DNA from: Chloroflexota bacterium | GTDB lineage: Bacteria; Chloroflexota; Anaerolineae; Anaerolineales; Villigracilaceae | NCBI GenBank assembly: GCA_016234555.1 | Contig: JACRBJ010000009.1 | Span: 48,027-112,026 of the forward strand | Direction of reading: 5' to 3' | Length of the DNA stretch: 64,000 bases | Shown: positions 40,643 through 49,301 of the stretch, piece after piece | Numbering within the stretch: position 1 is the first letter of the stretch | Layout of the letters: each line of letters begins with the position of its first letter | Notes under the pieces: model-generated | What the model saw: only the letters and a program-made list of their open reading frames with translations | What the model was told of the DNA's origin: nothing | Database searches by the model: none | Program-made: the position numbers and the translations under genes

Positions 40643-40665
40643 CGTTGAACGTTTAACGTTCAACG
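40643..40665. repeat. Palindrome CGTTGAACGTT between guaA and xpt
   Basis: CGTTGAACGTT and AACGTTCAACG around a central T, perfect 11-bp arms. It fills most of the 42-nt gap between the xpt stop and the guaA start. Confidence 0.85.
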
Positions 40666-40666
40666 C

Positions 40667-41239
40667 CTAGTCCACAAACGTGATCTTGTTGTCATCCAAC
40701 GATTTGATGCACGCCAGAGACTCGACCTGCACGCCCACAGGCTTGAGCGCGTCGCGCCCGCCTTCGAAGATCTTTTCGATCAGCGTGCCGATGCCGACGA
40801 TGTGCGAACCAGCCGCTTCCGCCAGCCGCACCAGGCCGAGGATGGTTGCGCCAGAAGCGAGGAAGTCATCGATGATTAGGACCTTTTCGCCGTTGGCAAG
40901 ATATTCGGGTGAGACGATCAACTCGACCATGCGTCCTTTGGTATGCGACGGCGCAAGGGTCAGATAGACCTGGTCGGGCATGGTGACAGGCTTGGTCTTG
41001 CGGGCATACACCACGGGCAGACCAAGATGGAAGCCGGTGGTTAGCGCCGGCGCGATGCCTGAAATTTCGGCTGTGAGGATTTTCGTCGCGCCGACGTTTG
41101 CAAAGCGTTTTGCGAACTCCCGCCCGCAGGCGTCCATCAATGCCGGGTCCACTTGATGATTGATAAAGCTGTCCACTTTCAAAATGCCATTCCCCAGCAC
41201 CTGCCCCGCCCTCAAAATTCGATCCTTCAATTCCTGCAT
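40667..41239 (-). CDS. xpt: Xanthine phosphoribosyltransferase
   Basis: A purine-salvage PRTase of 190 aa making XMP from xanthine and PRPP, which GuaA then aminates. LKDRILRAGQVLGNGILKVD at the N-terminus and NHQVDPALMDACGREFAKRF match Xpt, and VLIIDDFLASGATILGL near residue 125 is the PRPP loop. ATG with GCGGAGG upstream. No purine riboswitch could be recognised in the 130 nt ahead of it. Probably one transcript with guaA. Confidence 0.94.
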   Translation of the reverse strand: MQELKDRILRAGQVLGNGILKVDSFINHQVDPALMDACGREFAKRFANVGATKILTAEISGIAPALTTGFHLGLPVVYARKTKPVTMPDQVYLTLAPSHTKGRMVELIVSPEYLANGEKVLIIDDFLASGATILGLVRLAEAAGSHIVGIGTLIEKIFEGGRDALKPVGVQVESLACIKSLDDNKITFVD

Positions 41240-41371
41240 ATTTGCCTCCGCAATGACTAGACAAGATTTTCGGGCGATTGTACAACGTGACAGGGGAAGA
41301 TGACAGGGTTTTAAGGCTGGGATTCCCGCTCATTCCCGCTTAAGGTCGTCAAAAAGGACTGTGTTAGAATC

Positions 41372-42052
41372 TTGCGCGTGACACAAAAAGCAACCCTTTT
41401 ACTGGCTTCCAATTCTCCACGCCGCCGACAGTTGCTTGGGCTTGGAAACTGGAAGTTCATCACCGCCGTCTCAGACGTGGATGAATCACAACGGGACGGC
41501 GAATCCCCAAAAGAGTATGTCTTGCGCCTTGCGCGGGCAAAGGCGCTGGCGGCACGCTTTGCGGAAAAAACACTGGATGAGGATGTTGTCATCATCGGTT
41601 CGGACACCACCGTGGTGGATGCTGACGCCATTCTCGGCAAACCAGCCGACAGCGGGGATGCGGTTCGGATGTTGAATCAGCTTCGAGGGCATACCCATCA
41701 GGTTTACACCGGCGTGGCGCTCCATCGCATCCGTGACGGAAAAACGCTGATCGAAATGTGTGTCACCGACGTCCCGATGCGAGATTATTCCGACGAGGAA
41801 ATCATAGCTTACGTCCAAACCGGCGATCCGCTCGACAAGGCTGGCGCGTATGCCATTCAGCATCCCGACTTCCAGCCGGTGGAATCCATGCGCGGATGCT
41901 ATGCCAGCGTGATGGGACTGCCCATGTGCCATGTGACCCGCGCCTTGCAAGAGATGGATGTCCCGCCTTTGGCAAATGTGCCGACGGCTTGTCGGAAATT
42001 ATTGAATTATGAATGTCCCGTTTCGGGCGCGATTCTGCGCGGTGAAATGTAA
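41372..42052 (+). CDS. maf: Maf-type nucleoside triphosphate pyrophosphatase
   Basis: A house-cleaning pyrophosphatase acting on dTTP/UTP or modified nucleotides. LLASNSPRRRQLLGL at the N-terminus, SDTTVVDADAILGKP and GDPLDKAGAYAIQ (catalytic Asp region) are the family motifs. About 25 extra C-terminal residues (VPTACRKLLNYECPV) extend beyond the core. The start is either TTG 41372 or GTG 41378; TTAGAAT ends at about 41371, so the message may be leaderless. Divergent from xpt. Confidence 0.9.
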   Translation: MRVTQKATLLLASNSPRRRQLLGLGNWKFITAVSDVDESQRDGESPKEYVLRLARAKALAARFAEKTLDEDVVIIGSDTTVVDADAILGKPADSGDAVRMLNQLRGHTHQVYTGVALHRIRDGKTLIEMCVTDVPMRDYSDEEIIAYVQTGDPLDKAGAYAIQHPDFQPVESMRGCYASVMGLPMCHVTRALQEMDVPPLANVPTACRKLLNYECPVSGAILRGEM

Positions 42053-42068
42053 TGGAAAAAGGAAACGA

Positions 42069-44312
42069 ATGAAGTCTCTACGCTGGATAAACTACATTCT
42101 GATACTGGCTTTTCTCACGGCTTGCAGTTCAGGCGAGGGTGGACCGGTCATAGGTATTTTCCCAACCGCCACGCCCACCAAGTCGTTACCTACCGCCCAG
42201 GCGACGGTCTTCCACGCGCCCGATGCAAAGGCGGCGATCACCCAATATTTGCAGGCGTACCAAAAGAACGATTTCGCCGCCATGTACGAGACGTTGAGCA
42301 AGTCCAGCCACGAGGCGATTACCGTCGAAGATTTCACCAAGCGGCACAACGACGCGCTCAACAACATGAGCGCATCCAGTATCGAGTTTACGGTCAATTC
42401 CGCGCTGATCAGCCCATACGCGGCGGAAGTCGGCTATAACATTATCTACAAGACCGCACTGGCGGGCGACGTCCAACGCGACATCATCACACGCCTCGTG
42501 CTCGAGGACGGCGGATGGAAGATTGAGTGGGCGGAGGGCATGATCCTGCCCGAACTGGCGGGTGGCAACTCGCTTGCGATGGAATACAGCATCCCGTCGC
42601 GCGGCGACATTTACGACCGCAACGGGAACCCCATTGTCTCCCAGTCGGCGGCGTTCGCCTTCGGCATCCAGACCGACCAGATCGACCCGGAAATGAGCGG
42701 AGCGCTCACCACCGAACTGGGACGACTGTGCGGATTCGACCCGGAGTACATCAGTGACCAGATCGAAGCCGCCGGTCCCGGCTGGTACCTGCCCATGTGC
42801 GAAGGGACAAGAGAGGAAGCTGCGCGCCTACTTTCCATCAACCCCGGCGGATTGGTATACACTGAATATGAGTCCCGCTATTATTTCGACAATGGACTTG
42901 CACCGCAGGCTGTCGGATATACCCAGCTCATCTCTCCCGAACAATTGAACGAATATCGCCGCCTGGGTTACAACGGAAGCGAAAGAGTCGGTCAGACTGG
43001 GATCGAAAGATGGGCGGAGGATTATCTCGCGGGAAAGCATGGCGGCATCCTGCGCGTGGTCAGCCCCACCGGGCAGATTCTCTCCACGCTGGGACAGTCC
43101 AGCCGTCAGCCGGCGGATTCCGTCTACCTGACCATCGACGAGAACATGCAATATTATGCCCAGCAGGCAATCGAATATTTCAATGGCGCCATCGTCGTCA
43201 TGGAAGTGGACACGGGACGTATCGTCGCCATGGCATCGGGACCGGATTACGACCCCAACGTCTTCGACGCGGAAAATCCCAATAACCTTGCGCTCAATCA
43301 ATTGCTGGCTGACGGCAACCAGCCGCTCCTCAACCGCGCCACACAGGGGCAGCTTCCGCTGGGATCGGCGTTCAAGACCATCACCATGTTTGCCGCACTG
43401 GAAAGCGGTTTGTACGAGGCGGGCACTGAGTACGACTGCCAGTACGAATTCAAGGAGCTTGGCGAACCCATCCTGCGCGACTGGACCTGGCAGCATTGCC
43501 AGGACCGTATCGCCGCCGGTCAATTCTGCGATACATCGGACAGCACCCCCTCCGGGCTGCTCACCCTGCAGGAAGGTCTGATGCGCTCCTGCAACCCGTA
43601 TTTCTGGCACATCGGACTCGACTTGTATAACTTCGACCGCAAGGACGACATCGCCAAGATGGCGCGTTCCTTCGGGCTTGGTTCCCCCACCGGCATCGAC
43701 CAGATCGAAGAGGAAAGCGGACAAATCATCGACCCGGTGGCAGACATCGATGTGCTCAACCAGGCAATCGGTCAGGGCGACATGCAGGTGACCCCGCTCC
43801 AGGTGGCGCGTTTCATGGCTGCCATCGCCAATGGCGGGACTCTCTACCGTCCGCAGATCGTCGAGAAAATTCAACCCGTGGAAGGCGATCCGAAACTGAC
43901 CTTCCGACCCGAAGCCACCGGCACCCTGCCGGTCCGCACCGAAAATTTGGAGATCGTGCGCGAAGCCTTGAAGATGGTGACCCAGAATCCGCGCGGCACC
44001 GCTCGCTGGAACCTGCGCGGACTTCAATTCAACGTGGCAGGCAAGACCGGTACCGCCCAATCGGGCAGCGGCAAACCTCACGCCTGGTTTGCGGGCTACA
44101 CCCTGAATGCGGCCAACACCAGTCAACCCGACCTGGCGATTGTGGTCGTCGTCGAGAATATCGGCGAAGGCTCGGACTATGCCGTGCCGCTCTTCCGCGC
44201 CATGGTCGAGACCTACTATTATGGCAGTCCGCAAAGTGTGCCGTCCTTTGGGCGCATTGGCGAACCGCCCTACACACCCACTCCGCCCGGTGGCGGGGCT
44301 GTGGTTCCATAA
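42069..44312 (+). CDS. Penicillin-binding protein (MecA/PBP2-like transpeptidase lipoprotein)
   Basis: The 747-aa protein starts with a lipoprotein signal (ILAFLTACSSG). Next come an NTF2-like MecA-N domain (about 50-165), a PBP dimerisation domain (IPSRGDIYDRNGNPI onwards) and a transpeptidase domain with active-site Ser in LGSAFKTITM (SxxK), SCN in LMRSCNPYFW, and KTG in VAGKTGTAQSG. It cross-links peptidoglycan outside the membrane. The MecA-N domain is seen in class B PBPs with low beta-lactam affinity. ATG 42069 is chosen for the signal peptide; TAACTGGAAA-like weak RBS only. Confidence 0.9.
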   Translation: MKSLRWINYILILAFLTACSSGEGGPVIGIFPTATPTKSLPTAQATVFHAPDAKAAITQYLQAYQKNDFAAMYETLSKSSHEAITVEDFTKRHNDALNNMSASSIEFTVNSALISPYAAEVGYNIIYKTALAGDVQRDIITRLVLEDGGWKIEWAEGMILPELAGGNSLAMEYSIPSRGDIYDRNGNPIVSQSAAFAFGIQTDQIDPEMSGALTTELGRLCGFDPEYISDQIEAAGPGWYLPMCEGTREEAARLLSINPGGLVYTEYESRYYFDNGLAPQAVGYTQLISPEQLNEYRRLGYNGSERVGQTGIERWAEDYLAGKHGGILRVVSPTGQILSTLGQSSRQPADSVYLTIDENMQYYAQQAIEYFNGAIVVMEVDTGRIVAMASGPDYDPNVFDAENPNNLALNQLLADGNQPLLNRATQGQLPLGSAFKTITMFAALESGLYEAGTEYDCQYEFKELGEPILRDWTWQHCQDRIAAGQFCDTSDSTPSGLLTLQEGLMRSCNPYFWHIGLDLYNFDRKDDIAKMARSFGLGSPTGIDQIEEESGQIIDPVADIDVLNQAIGQGDMQVTPLQVARFMAAIANGGTLYRPQIVEKIQPVEGDPKLTFRPEATGTLPVRTENLEIVREALKMVTQNPRGTARWNLRGLQFNVAGKTGTAQSGSGKPHAWFAGYTLNAANTSQPDLAIVVVVENIGEGSDYAVPLFRAMVETYYYGSPQSVPSFGRIGEPPYTPTPPGGGAVVP

Positions 44313-44319
44313 ATTAAGC

Positions 44320-44345
44320 GTAGTGACGACTCAAGTCGTCACTAC
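44320..44345. repeat. GTAGTGACGACT-family REP, solo copy
   Basis: GTAGTGACGACTC-AAGTCGTCACTAC, 26 bp, nearly perfect. Same family as the units flanking the REP transposase at 46466. Confidence 0.85.
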
Positions 44346-44359
44346 AGTTCAGGGATAAT

Positions 44360-45268
44360 TTGGCGAACGAAACTCAACGACAAGGTCTGATCGTAAAAGC
44401 CCAATCCGGTTTCTTCACAGTGGAGACCGGGGAGGGCTTTGTCATTTGCCAGTTGCGGGGCAAACTCAAGCAGGGACGCGCCACCGGCGACATCGCCGCG
44501 CTCGGCGACCGGGTGCAGATCACCGTCCTGACGGATGGCAGCGGCGTGGTGGAAAAGGTCGAGGAGCGACAGCGCGCCATCATCCGCCTCGACCCGCGCC
44601 CGCAGGGGATGTACCAGCAGGTGCTGCTGGCAAACGCCGACCAGGCAGTCTTCGTCTTCGCGTGCGCCAATCCCAATCCCAGGTTGAGAATGCTTGACCG
44701 TTTTCTGGTCATCACCGAAAAGCAGAGAATCCCTGCTGTGATCATCGCCAATAAGACCGACCTCGTCGAAAACGCAAAAGAACTTTTCAGCATGTACGAG
44801 TCGCTTGGCTATCGTGTGATCTACACATCCACAAAAACAGGCGCGGGGTTGGATGAGTTGAAGTCACAGTTGACGGGCAAGATCAGCGCGCTGGCGGGAC
44901 CCAGTGGCGTGGGAAAATCCAGCCTGTTGAACATGATCCAGCCCGGGCTTGGTCTGGCGGTGAACGAGATCAGCATGGCAATGAACAGGGGACGCCACAC
45001 CACTGTCACCCGTCAACTGTTCGCCCTCGAAGGCGGCGGATATGTGGCGGACACCCCCGGCTGGAAGAGCCTCGCCCTGTGGGATACCGAAGCCGAGGAG
45101 ATGGACGCCTACTTCCCCGAACTGCGCGACCTCGTTCCGCATTGCCAGTTCAGCGATTGCTCGCATAAACACGAACCGGGCTGTGCCGTGCTGGCGGCGT
45201 TGAAGGAGGGAAAGATTCACCCCGAACGATATGATTCGTATTTGAGATTGAGGGCGGGGCAGGAATAG
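44360..45268 (+). CDS. rsgA: Ribosome small subunit-dependent GTPase A
   Basis: A circularly permuted GTPase of 302 aa aiding 30S maturation. An N-terminal OB fold (1-75) is followed by G4 IIANKTDL, G1 GPSGVGKSSLLN near residue 182, and G3 DTPGW. The C-terminal zinc finger is Cys-x5-His...Cys in CQFSDCSHKHEPGC. TTG 44360 is used as start: it follows AGGGAT, and the family begins near there. Confidence 0.94.
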   Translation: MANETQRQGLIVKAQSGFFTVETGEGFVICQLRGKLKQGRATGDIAALGDRVQITVLTDGSGVVEKVEERQRAIIRLDPRPQGMYQQVLLANADQAVFVFACANPNPRLRMLDRFLVITEKQRIPAVIIANKTDLVENAKELFSMYESLGYRVIYTSTKTGAGLDELKSQLTGKISALAGPSGVGKSSLLNMIQPGLGLAVNEISMAMNRGRHTTVTRQLFALEGGGYVADTPGWKSLALWDTEAEEMDAYFPELRDLVPHCQFSDCSHKHEPGCAVLAALKEGKIHPERYDSYLRLRAGQE

Positions 45269-45271
45269 AGA

Positions 45272-45345
45272 AACGAGTTACGAGTTACGAGATACAAGTT
45301 GCGAGTTATGTACTTGACACTTGACACTTGACACCTGATACTTGC
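45272..45345. repeat. GAGTTACGAGTTACGAG / ACTTGACACTTGACAC repeat tract
   Basis: Two runs of short direct repeats, a GAGTTACGAGTTACGAG tract and then ACTTGACACTTGACACTTG, fill the gap between rsgA and holB. Both are dispersed-repeat types. Confidence 0.65.
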
Positions 45346-45348
45346 CCC

Positions 45349-46356
45349 ATGACTGATAACTGGAACATGCTAGGACATGAATGGGCTGTGGACATGCTCC
45401 ATCAGCACGCTGCACGCGATGAAGTTCGTCACGCCTATCTCTTTTGCGGACCTCCCGGGCTGGGTCGGCGGACTTTGGCTTTGCGCCTCGCCCAGGCTTT
45501 GAACTGCACCCGTCCCATCGCGGCGGGGATGCCATGCGGCACGTGCCGCGACTGTAAGCAGATCGACGCCATGCAGCATCCAGACATGAATGTGATCCAG
45601 GCCTTGGATGGCGATGGACTTCCAAAAGAAGGCGGCACACTCAAAGTGGATCAGGTGCGTGAGGTGCAGCGCGCGCTGTCATTGAAACCGTATCAGGCAA
45701 AGTATCGCGTGGCTTTGTTCCTGCGCTTTCAGGAAGCCAACGACAACGCCGCCAATGCCCTGCTGAAGACTCTCGAGGAAGCGCCCGCGCACGCCATCCT
45801 CCTGCTGACAGCGGACACTCCCGAACAACTCCTCCCGACCATCGTCTCTCGCTGCGAAATTTTGCGGCTGCGTCCATTGCCCGTCGGCGCCATCGAAGCG
45901 GATTTGATTGGACGCGGCTTGGACGAGGAACGCGCCCGCCTGCTGGCTCACATCAGCGGCGGACGTCCCGGCTATGCCCGCCGTCTCATGGACGATTCAA
46001 CCGTCCTCGAAAAACGCGAGGAACGCCTGAACGATTTGCAAACCCTGCTCCCCGCGCCGCGAGTCGAAAAGTTCTCCTACGCCGACAAACTTTCCAGAGA
46101 CAAGGATGCCATGCGTCAGGCGATCCTCGTCTGGCTCTCGTACTGGCGTGACGTGCTGCTGCGCGTGGCGCAGGCGGAGACTCCGCTGGTCAACATTGAC
46201 CGCAACATGGAAATCGAATTCCTCGCCGGCAGGCTGGACCTATCCACCGCCCGCCGCGTGGTCAGTGACCTCGAGTCCGCGCTGGAGAAGATGGATAGAA
46301 ATGTGAATTCAAGGTTGCTGGCTGAAGTTTTATTGTTGGATTTACCCAAACCATAA
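45349..46356 (+). CDS. holB: DNA polymerase III delta' subunit
   Basis: A clamp-loader subunit of 335 aa. HAYLFCGPPGLGRRTLALRL holds a degenerate P-loop (Arg in place of the Lys), as usual for delta' subunits that do not hydrolyse ATP. The zinc site CGTCRDCKQIDAMQHPD and LLKTLEEAPAHAILLLT (sensor region) follow, then a helical C-terminal domain. The ATG at 45349 is chosen by domain fit; no strong RBS. Confidence 0.92.
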   Translation: MTDNWNMLGHEWAVDMLHQHAARDEVRHAYLFCGPPGLGRRTLALRLAQALNCTRPIAAGMPCGTCRDCKQIDAMQHPDMNVIQALDGDGLPKEGGTLKVDQVREVQRALSLKPYQAKYRVALFLRFQEANDNAANALLKTLEEAPAHAILLLTADTPEQLLPTIVSRCEILRLRPLPVGAIEADLIGRGLDEERARLLAHISGGRPGYARRLMDDSTVLEKREERLNDLQTLLPAPRVEKFSYADKLSRDKDAMRQAILVWLSYWRDVLLRVAQAETPLVNIDRNMEIEFLAGRLDLSTARRVVSDLESALEKMDRNVNSRLLAEVLLLDLPKP

Positions 46357-46361
46357 ACATT

Positions 46362-46443
46362 GTAGTGGCGACTTCAGTCGCTTGTGTCGTGAAAGTAACG
46401 ACTACACCTGTTGACGGACGGCGTCAGGAAAGTCGTTACTGCG
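46362..46443. repeat. REP unit upstream of the RAYT gene, with nested hairpin
   Basis: GCGACTTCAGTCGC and GTAACGACT...AGTCGTTAC, the second interrupted by a 22-nt insert holding its own stem TGACG-GACGG-CGTCA (46412-46426). Confidence 0.85.
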
Positions 46444-46465
46444 GAATCAATTTCTTTTTTTTATC

Positions 46466-47065
46466 ATGCCCTACGAATACCGCAAACTATCTCCAAAAGA
46501 ACGCGAAGAAATCGTTCGGCTTCGAAATGAGAGAGGCTATCCATTGCACGCGCCCCCGCATCCTTTTCGAGTTGCCAGGGCGTATTTGATTTCCGCTGTG
46601 AATTTCGAGCACCAGCCTGTCATGGATTCACCGGAGCGTCGCACAGAATTTGAGACCCTGCTTTTGAACTCGTTCAAGGAAATTGTTGACGACATCATTG
46701 CCTGGGTGGTTCTGCCAAATCATTATCATGTTTTGCTGTATGTTCAATCATTGGACGATGTGTCTGCCGTCCTAAAGCGCCTGCATGGACTGACGTCCCG
46801 CGAATGGAATATCCAAGATGGTCTGACGGGAAAGCGCCGCATCTGGTATAAATTTGCCGATACAGCCATGAGGAATGAGGTGCATCTTCACGCGGCATTC
46901 AACTATGTCCATTACAATCCTGTAAAACACGGATACGCAAACGACCCGTACGAATGGCGCTGGTCGAGTCTATCCCTTTATTATGAAGACAGGGGCAGGG
47001 ATTGGCTTCGAAAGCATTGGAAGTCGTATACCCCGTCCGTTGATTTTGGAAATGGTTTGGATTAG
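46466..47065 (+). mobile_element. REP-associated tyrosine transposase (RAYT, IS200-like)
   Basis: The 199-aa Y1-transposase has the HUH motif in VLPNHYHVLLYV (His-x-His) near residue 90 and a catalytic Tyr in HAAFNYVHYNPVKHG near residue 152. ERRTEFETLL and YEWRWSSLSLY are typical of RAYTs. It is bounded by related REP sequences at 46362-46443 and 47072-47127, and a solo REP lies at 44320, so this is a complete REP-RAYT unit that may move these repeats. Frame intact, so likely active or recently so. Confidence 0.93.
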
Positions 47066-47071
47066 TTATAG

Positions 47072-47127
47072 GTAGTGGCGACTTTAGTCGCTTGTGTTGT
47101 GAAAGTAACGACTGAAGTCGTTACTAC
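47072..47127. repeat. REP unit downstream of the RAYT gene
   Basis: GCGACTTTAGTCGC and GTAACGACTGAAGTCGTTAC, a doublet of hairpins without the nested insert of the upstream unit. Confidence 0.88.
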
Positions 47128-47146
47128 GAGAAAAGGAGAGTTTTTT

Positions 47147-47359
47147 ATGTGTCGAAGCATCAAACCCTTGCGCCTGCCGGATCGTCCCGCCACCGAGCAG
47201 GAGATTCAGGAAGCCGCGCTGCAATACGTGCGGAAGGTCAGCGGATATCGAAAACCTTCAAAGGCAAATGAAGAAGCATTCAACAAGGCATTAAGTGAAG
47301 TCGCTGAAGCGACCAGGAAGATGCTTGAGAATTTAAATTTGAAGGTGGGTGAAGCATGA
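47147..47359 (+). CDS. DUF2277 family protein
   Basis: The 70-aa protein matches DUF2277: MCRSIKPLRLPDRPATEQEI, then AALQYVRKVSGYRKPSKANE and EVAEATRKMLENL. Function unknown. ATG 47147 with AAAGGAGAG upstream; overlaps the hydrolase start by 4 nt. A degraded copy of its last codons lies at 48179-48213. Confidence 0.88.
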   Translation: MCRSIKPLRLPDRPATEQEIQEAALQYVRKVSGYRKPSKANEEAFNKALSEVAEATRKMLENLNLKVGEA

Positions 47360-48174
47360 AAAGTGGATTCGCTGAGGTAAACAACACAAAGTCATATTAC
47401 GAGATGGACGGAACTGGTTTTCCACTCGTGCTTGTCCACGCTGGAATTGCCGATTGCAGGATGTGGAACGATCAATTTAATGTCTTTGCTCAAAAGCATC
47501 AAACCATACGCTACGACAGGCGCGGATTCGGAAAGACTCCCATGGTGGCGGGAGATTATTCCCATCACCATGACCTGTATGAATTATTGAAGGCGCTGGA
47601 TGTTAAACAGGCGGTCCTTGTCGGTTGCTCGCAGGGTGCAAAAACGAGCGTTGACTTTACCCTCGAACATCCCGAAATGACAAAAGCCCTCATCCTTGTC
47701 GGCCCGGCGCTTGGCGGATTTGTCTTTAATGGTGAGCCGCCGAGACAGGCGGAGGAACTCGAAAAAGCCGATCAGGCAGGCGATCTTGACCTCGTCAATG
47801 AATTGGAATTGCAGATCTGGGTGGACGGACAGCAAAGAACGCCTGAGCAGGTCAACTCAAAAGTGCGTGAACTTGTACGGGATATGAATCGCATTGCCCT
47901 GCAAACTCCCGAAGACCTTGGAAATGAAATTCCTCTTGAACCTGCGGCTGTGAATCGGCTTTCAGAGATCAAAGTGCCTGTGCTGGTTGTTGTGGGTGAT
48001 CTGGATACCGGTCGGACTCTGGCAGCCGCTGATTTCCTTTCAAGGAACATCCCGAATTCAAGGAAGATAATGATGAAGGATACCGCCCATCTCCCAGGCA
48101 TGGAACAACCTGAAGAATTTAATGAACATGTGCTTTCGTTTTTGGACAGCAGTAATTTTGGGAAGGTTGTTTAA
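47356..48174 (+). CDS. Alpha/beta hydrolase
   Basis: The 272-aa protein has LVLVHAGIADCRMWNDQF (oxyanion region), nucleophile elbow GCSQGAKTS with Ser near residue 95, an Asp in VVVGDLDTGRT and the catalytic His in DTAHLPGMEQPEEF. Substrate unknown. Co-translated with DUF2277. Confidence 0.9.
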   Translation: MKSGFAEVNNTKSYYEMDGTGFPLVLVHAGIADCRMWNDQFNVFAQKHQTIRYDRRGFGKTPMVAGDYSHHHDLYELLKALDVKQAVLVGCSQGAKTSVDFTLEHPEMTKALILVGPALGGFVFNGEPPRQAEELEKADQAGDLDLVNELELQIWVDGQQRTPEQVNSKVRELVRDMNRIALQTPEDLGNEIPLEPAAVNRLSEIKVPVLVVVGDLDTGRTLAAADFLSRNIPNSRKIMMKDTAHLPGMEQPEEFNEHVLSFLDSSNFGKVV

Positions 48175-48178
48175 TAAC

Positions 48179-48213
48179 AGGTCGCCGAGGCAACGAGAAA
48201 GATGCTAGAAGTG
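48179..48213 (+). pseudogene. Remnant of a DUF2277 3' end
   Basis: GTCGCCGAGGCAACGAGAAA and GATGCTAGAAGTG read VAEATRKMLEV, the same peptide as the end of DUF2277 (47297-47330) with silent differences. No start or upstream part remains. Confidence 0.6.
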
Positions 48214-48244
48214 TTGGCTATTCATACAATTGCTGGAGGATAAT

Positions 48245-48796
48245 ATGCCGGAAGGAACCTCAGATGCTTCAATTCTTATCGCTACAAGTTTTCAAGCACT
48301 AAATCGTGTTATTCAAGATAACCCTGAAACAATAGTGTGTGATTCTACTGTGGTCATATTATTTGCCGCTTTTTTTATAGAGGCAAACCTCAATTACATA
48401 ACAGATGTGCTGGAATTAAAAGGGGAAATGTTAGATTATCTATACGGCAAGAAACGTCATGGCAAAAAACATCCAGGTTTACAACTTAAACTAAAATGGT
48501 TTTATAGTAAGTTTATCGCCCCTTCATTTTCAGACAAAGAAATTAAGGTTCCAAAAAGAGAGGTTGTAAAAAAACTAGAAACAACCTTCCCAAGTTTTGA
48601 AAAAATTCATGAATTTAGAAATAAAATATCACATGGCGAAATTGTCTTGTCGCTCGCCAATCGTGAAGATGCAGAAAAGATGCGACGACAGGCTAAAAGC
48701 ATCGTAGATAAACTGTACGATAGTGTTGCTGCAAAAACAGAAATAAAAATTCCCAGAGGTGTGACTTATAAGAACGCTATTGCTTCATTAAAATAA
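48245..48796 (+). CDS. Hypothetical protein with HEPN-like R-x4-H motif
   Basis: The 183-aa helical protein has an AT-rich gene unlike its neighbours. KIHEFRNKISHGEIVL near residue 125 has Arg-x4-His, the catalytic motif of HEPN RNases, with flanking helices (ILFAAFFIEANLNYITDVLE). This is suggestive only. Start ATG 48245 after GGAGG. No antitoxin nucleotidyltransferase is adjacent. Confidence 0.55.
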   Translation: MPEGTSDASILIATSFQALNRVIQDNPETIVCDSTVVILFAAFFIEANLNYITDVLELKGEMLDYLYGKKRHGKKHPGLQLKLKWFYSKFIAPSFSDKEIKVPKREVVKKLETTFPSFEKIHEFRNKISHGEIVLSLANREDAEKMRRQAKSIVDKLYDSVAAKTEIKIPRGVTYKNAIASLK

Positions 48797-48843
48797 TTTT
48801 TGACTAAACACTTATAATCAAACTTAAGTCAGGACAGTCTACT

Positions 48844-49182
48844 ATGACCATCTACACTTCAGACAATGAAAACAGCGGCTTTTCCCTCTCGAAGATCGTC
48901 GGCGCGTTTTTGGCACTGGCGGGCGCGGGTGTGGTGATCTGGACGGTTGCCGAAATCTTCCAGTTGTTCGACCAGAACAGCGCCTTCATTTTTCTCGATG
49001 GGATCGTCCCCAGGCAGGTTTCGGTGGGCGTGGGTGACGGGGCGCTCTACATTCCGCGTGAACTGCTGGTGTACGGCATCCCGGTCTGGGCGCTTTCGGT
49101 CGCTTCGAAGATCGGCATAAACTTGATGAAAAGTGGGCTGGATTATCTCGATATCCCGCGCTGGAACAAAAAGGAAAAGTAA
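48844..49182 (+). CDS. Small membrane protein
   Basis: The 112-aa protein has a TM helix at about 17-40 (IVGAFLALAGAGVVIWTVAE) and a weaker one near 80-97. Family unknown. It ends with a charged tail WNKKEK. No clear RBS. Confidence 0.6.
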   Translation: MTIYTSDNENSGFSLSKIVGAFLALAGAGVVIWTVAEIFQLFDQNSAFIFLDGIVPRQVSVGVGDGALYIPRELLVYGIPVWALSVASKIGINLMKSGLDYLDIPRWNKKEK

Positions 49183-49209
49183 AGGAACGTGAATTTAAGT
49201 TAATGAGTT

Positions 49210-49284
49210 GGGACGCAGATTAACGCTGATGTCGCTGATTCAAAAAAGAACAACTCCGCGTTTTTCTGCGTGAGTCAGCGTCCC
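49210..49284. repeat. GGGACGCAGATTAACGC inverted repeat
   Basis: GGGACGCAGATTAACGCTGA on the left faces TTTCTGCGTGAGTCAGCGTCCC on the right: an imperfect 75-bp hairpin of a widely dispersed type, just before the DinB-like gene. Confidence 0.75.
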
Positions 49285-49301
49285 TAATAAAGGAGTTTTC
49301 C

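Noticed and set aside
41240..41371. Purine riboswitch ahead of xpt
   Set aside because: The conserved loop sequences and three-way junction cannot be found on the minus strand.
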